A stretch of DNA of 5,107 bases. Origin: Deinococcus sp. (GTDB taxonomy: Bacteria; Deinococcota; Deinococci; Deinococcales; Deinococcaceae). The stretch lies in contig JAUNHF010000150.1 of assembly GCA_030524065.1 (NCBI GenBank), positions 1 through 5,107 on the forward strand, in the 5' to 3' direction. Each line of letters opens with the position of its first letter. Within the stretch, counting starts at the first letter, position 1. Shown piece by piece: positions 5,105 to 5,107 of this stretch. The notes beneath the pieces are model-generated. The model made no database searches, was not told the origin of the DNA, and saw only the letters and a program-made list of their open reading frames with translations. A program made the position numbers and the translations under genes.

Positions 5105-5107
5105 ACT

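Noticed and set aside
1..5107. Search for insertion sequences, CRISPR repeats, tRNA or rRNA
   Set aside because: No transposase or integrase motifs, no evenly spaced repeats, and no tRNA-like or rRNA-like segments were seen on either strand.

Overview
The window is about two-thirds G+C and carries six genes, all on the + strand, separated by gaps of 94 to 219 bases. It looks like ordinary chromosome from a Deinococcus-type bacterium. Three things suggest this: a compact RNase II-family enzyme of the kind I recall from Deinococcus radiodurans, a DUF305 lipoprotein, and repeated starts of the form -10 box, six bases, ATG, which is the leaderless-mRNA arrangement reported in Deinococcus. The genus is an inference; there is no rRNA or other marker gene in the window.

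Layout: (1) the last 85 codons of fumC (class II fumarase, TCA cycle), followed by a possible intrinsic terminator; (2) a metallophosphoesterase lipoprotein at 451-1560 with the only strong Shine-Dalgarno in the window; (3) a lipoprotein at 1717-2427 with two DUF305 HHQ motifs; (4) a small secreted protein of unknown function at 2522-2971; (5) a gap of 219 bases with a well-formed promoter whose predicted start is only a few bases before a strong intrinsic terminator; (6) an RNase II/RNB-type exoribonuclease at 3191-4585; (7) a gap of 219 bases with an AT-rich patch containing a 20-bp near-palindrome; (8) a 99-residue TPR-like protein at 4805-5104.

The genes do not form an obvious pathway or operon. 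Three proteins in the middle appear to be exported (two lipoproteins, one with a cleavable signal peptide). Genes 3, 4, 6 and 8 each seem to have their own leaderless promoter. I see no mobile element, CRISPR array, tRNA, rRNA or defence cassette, and no convincing new multi-gene system. The most interesting items are the promoter-terminator unit at 2990-3055, the uniform leaderless starts, and the palindrome at 4700-4719.
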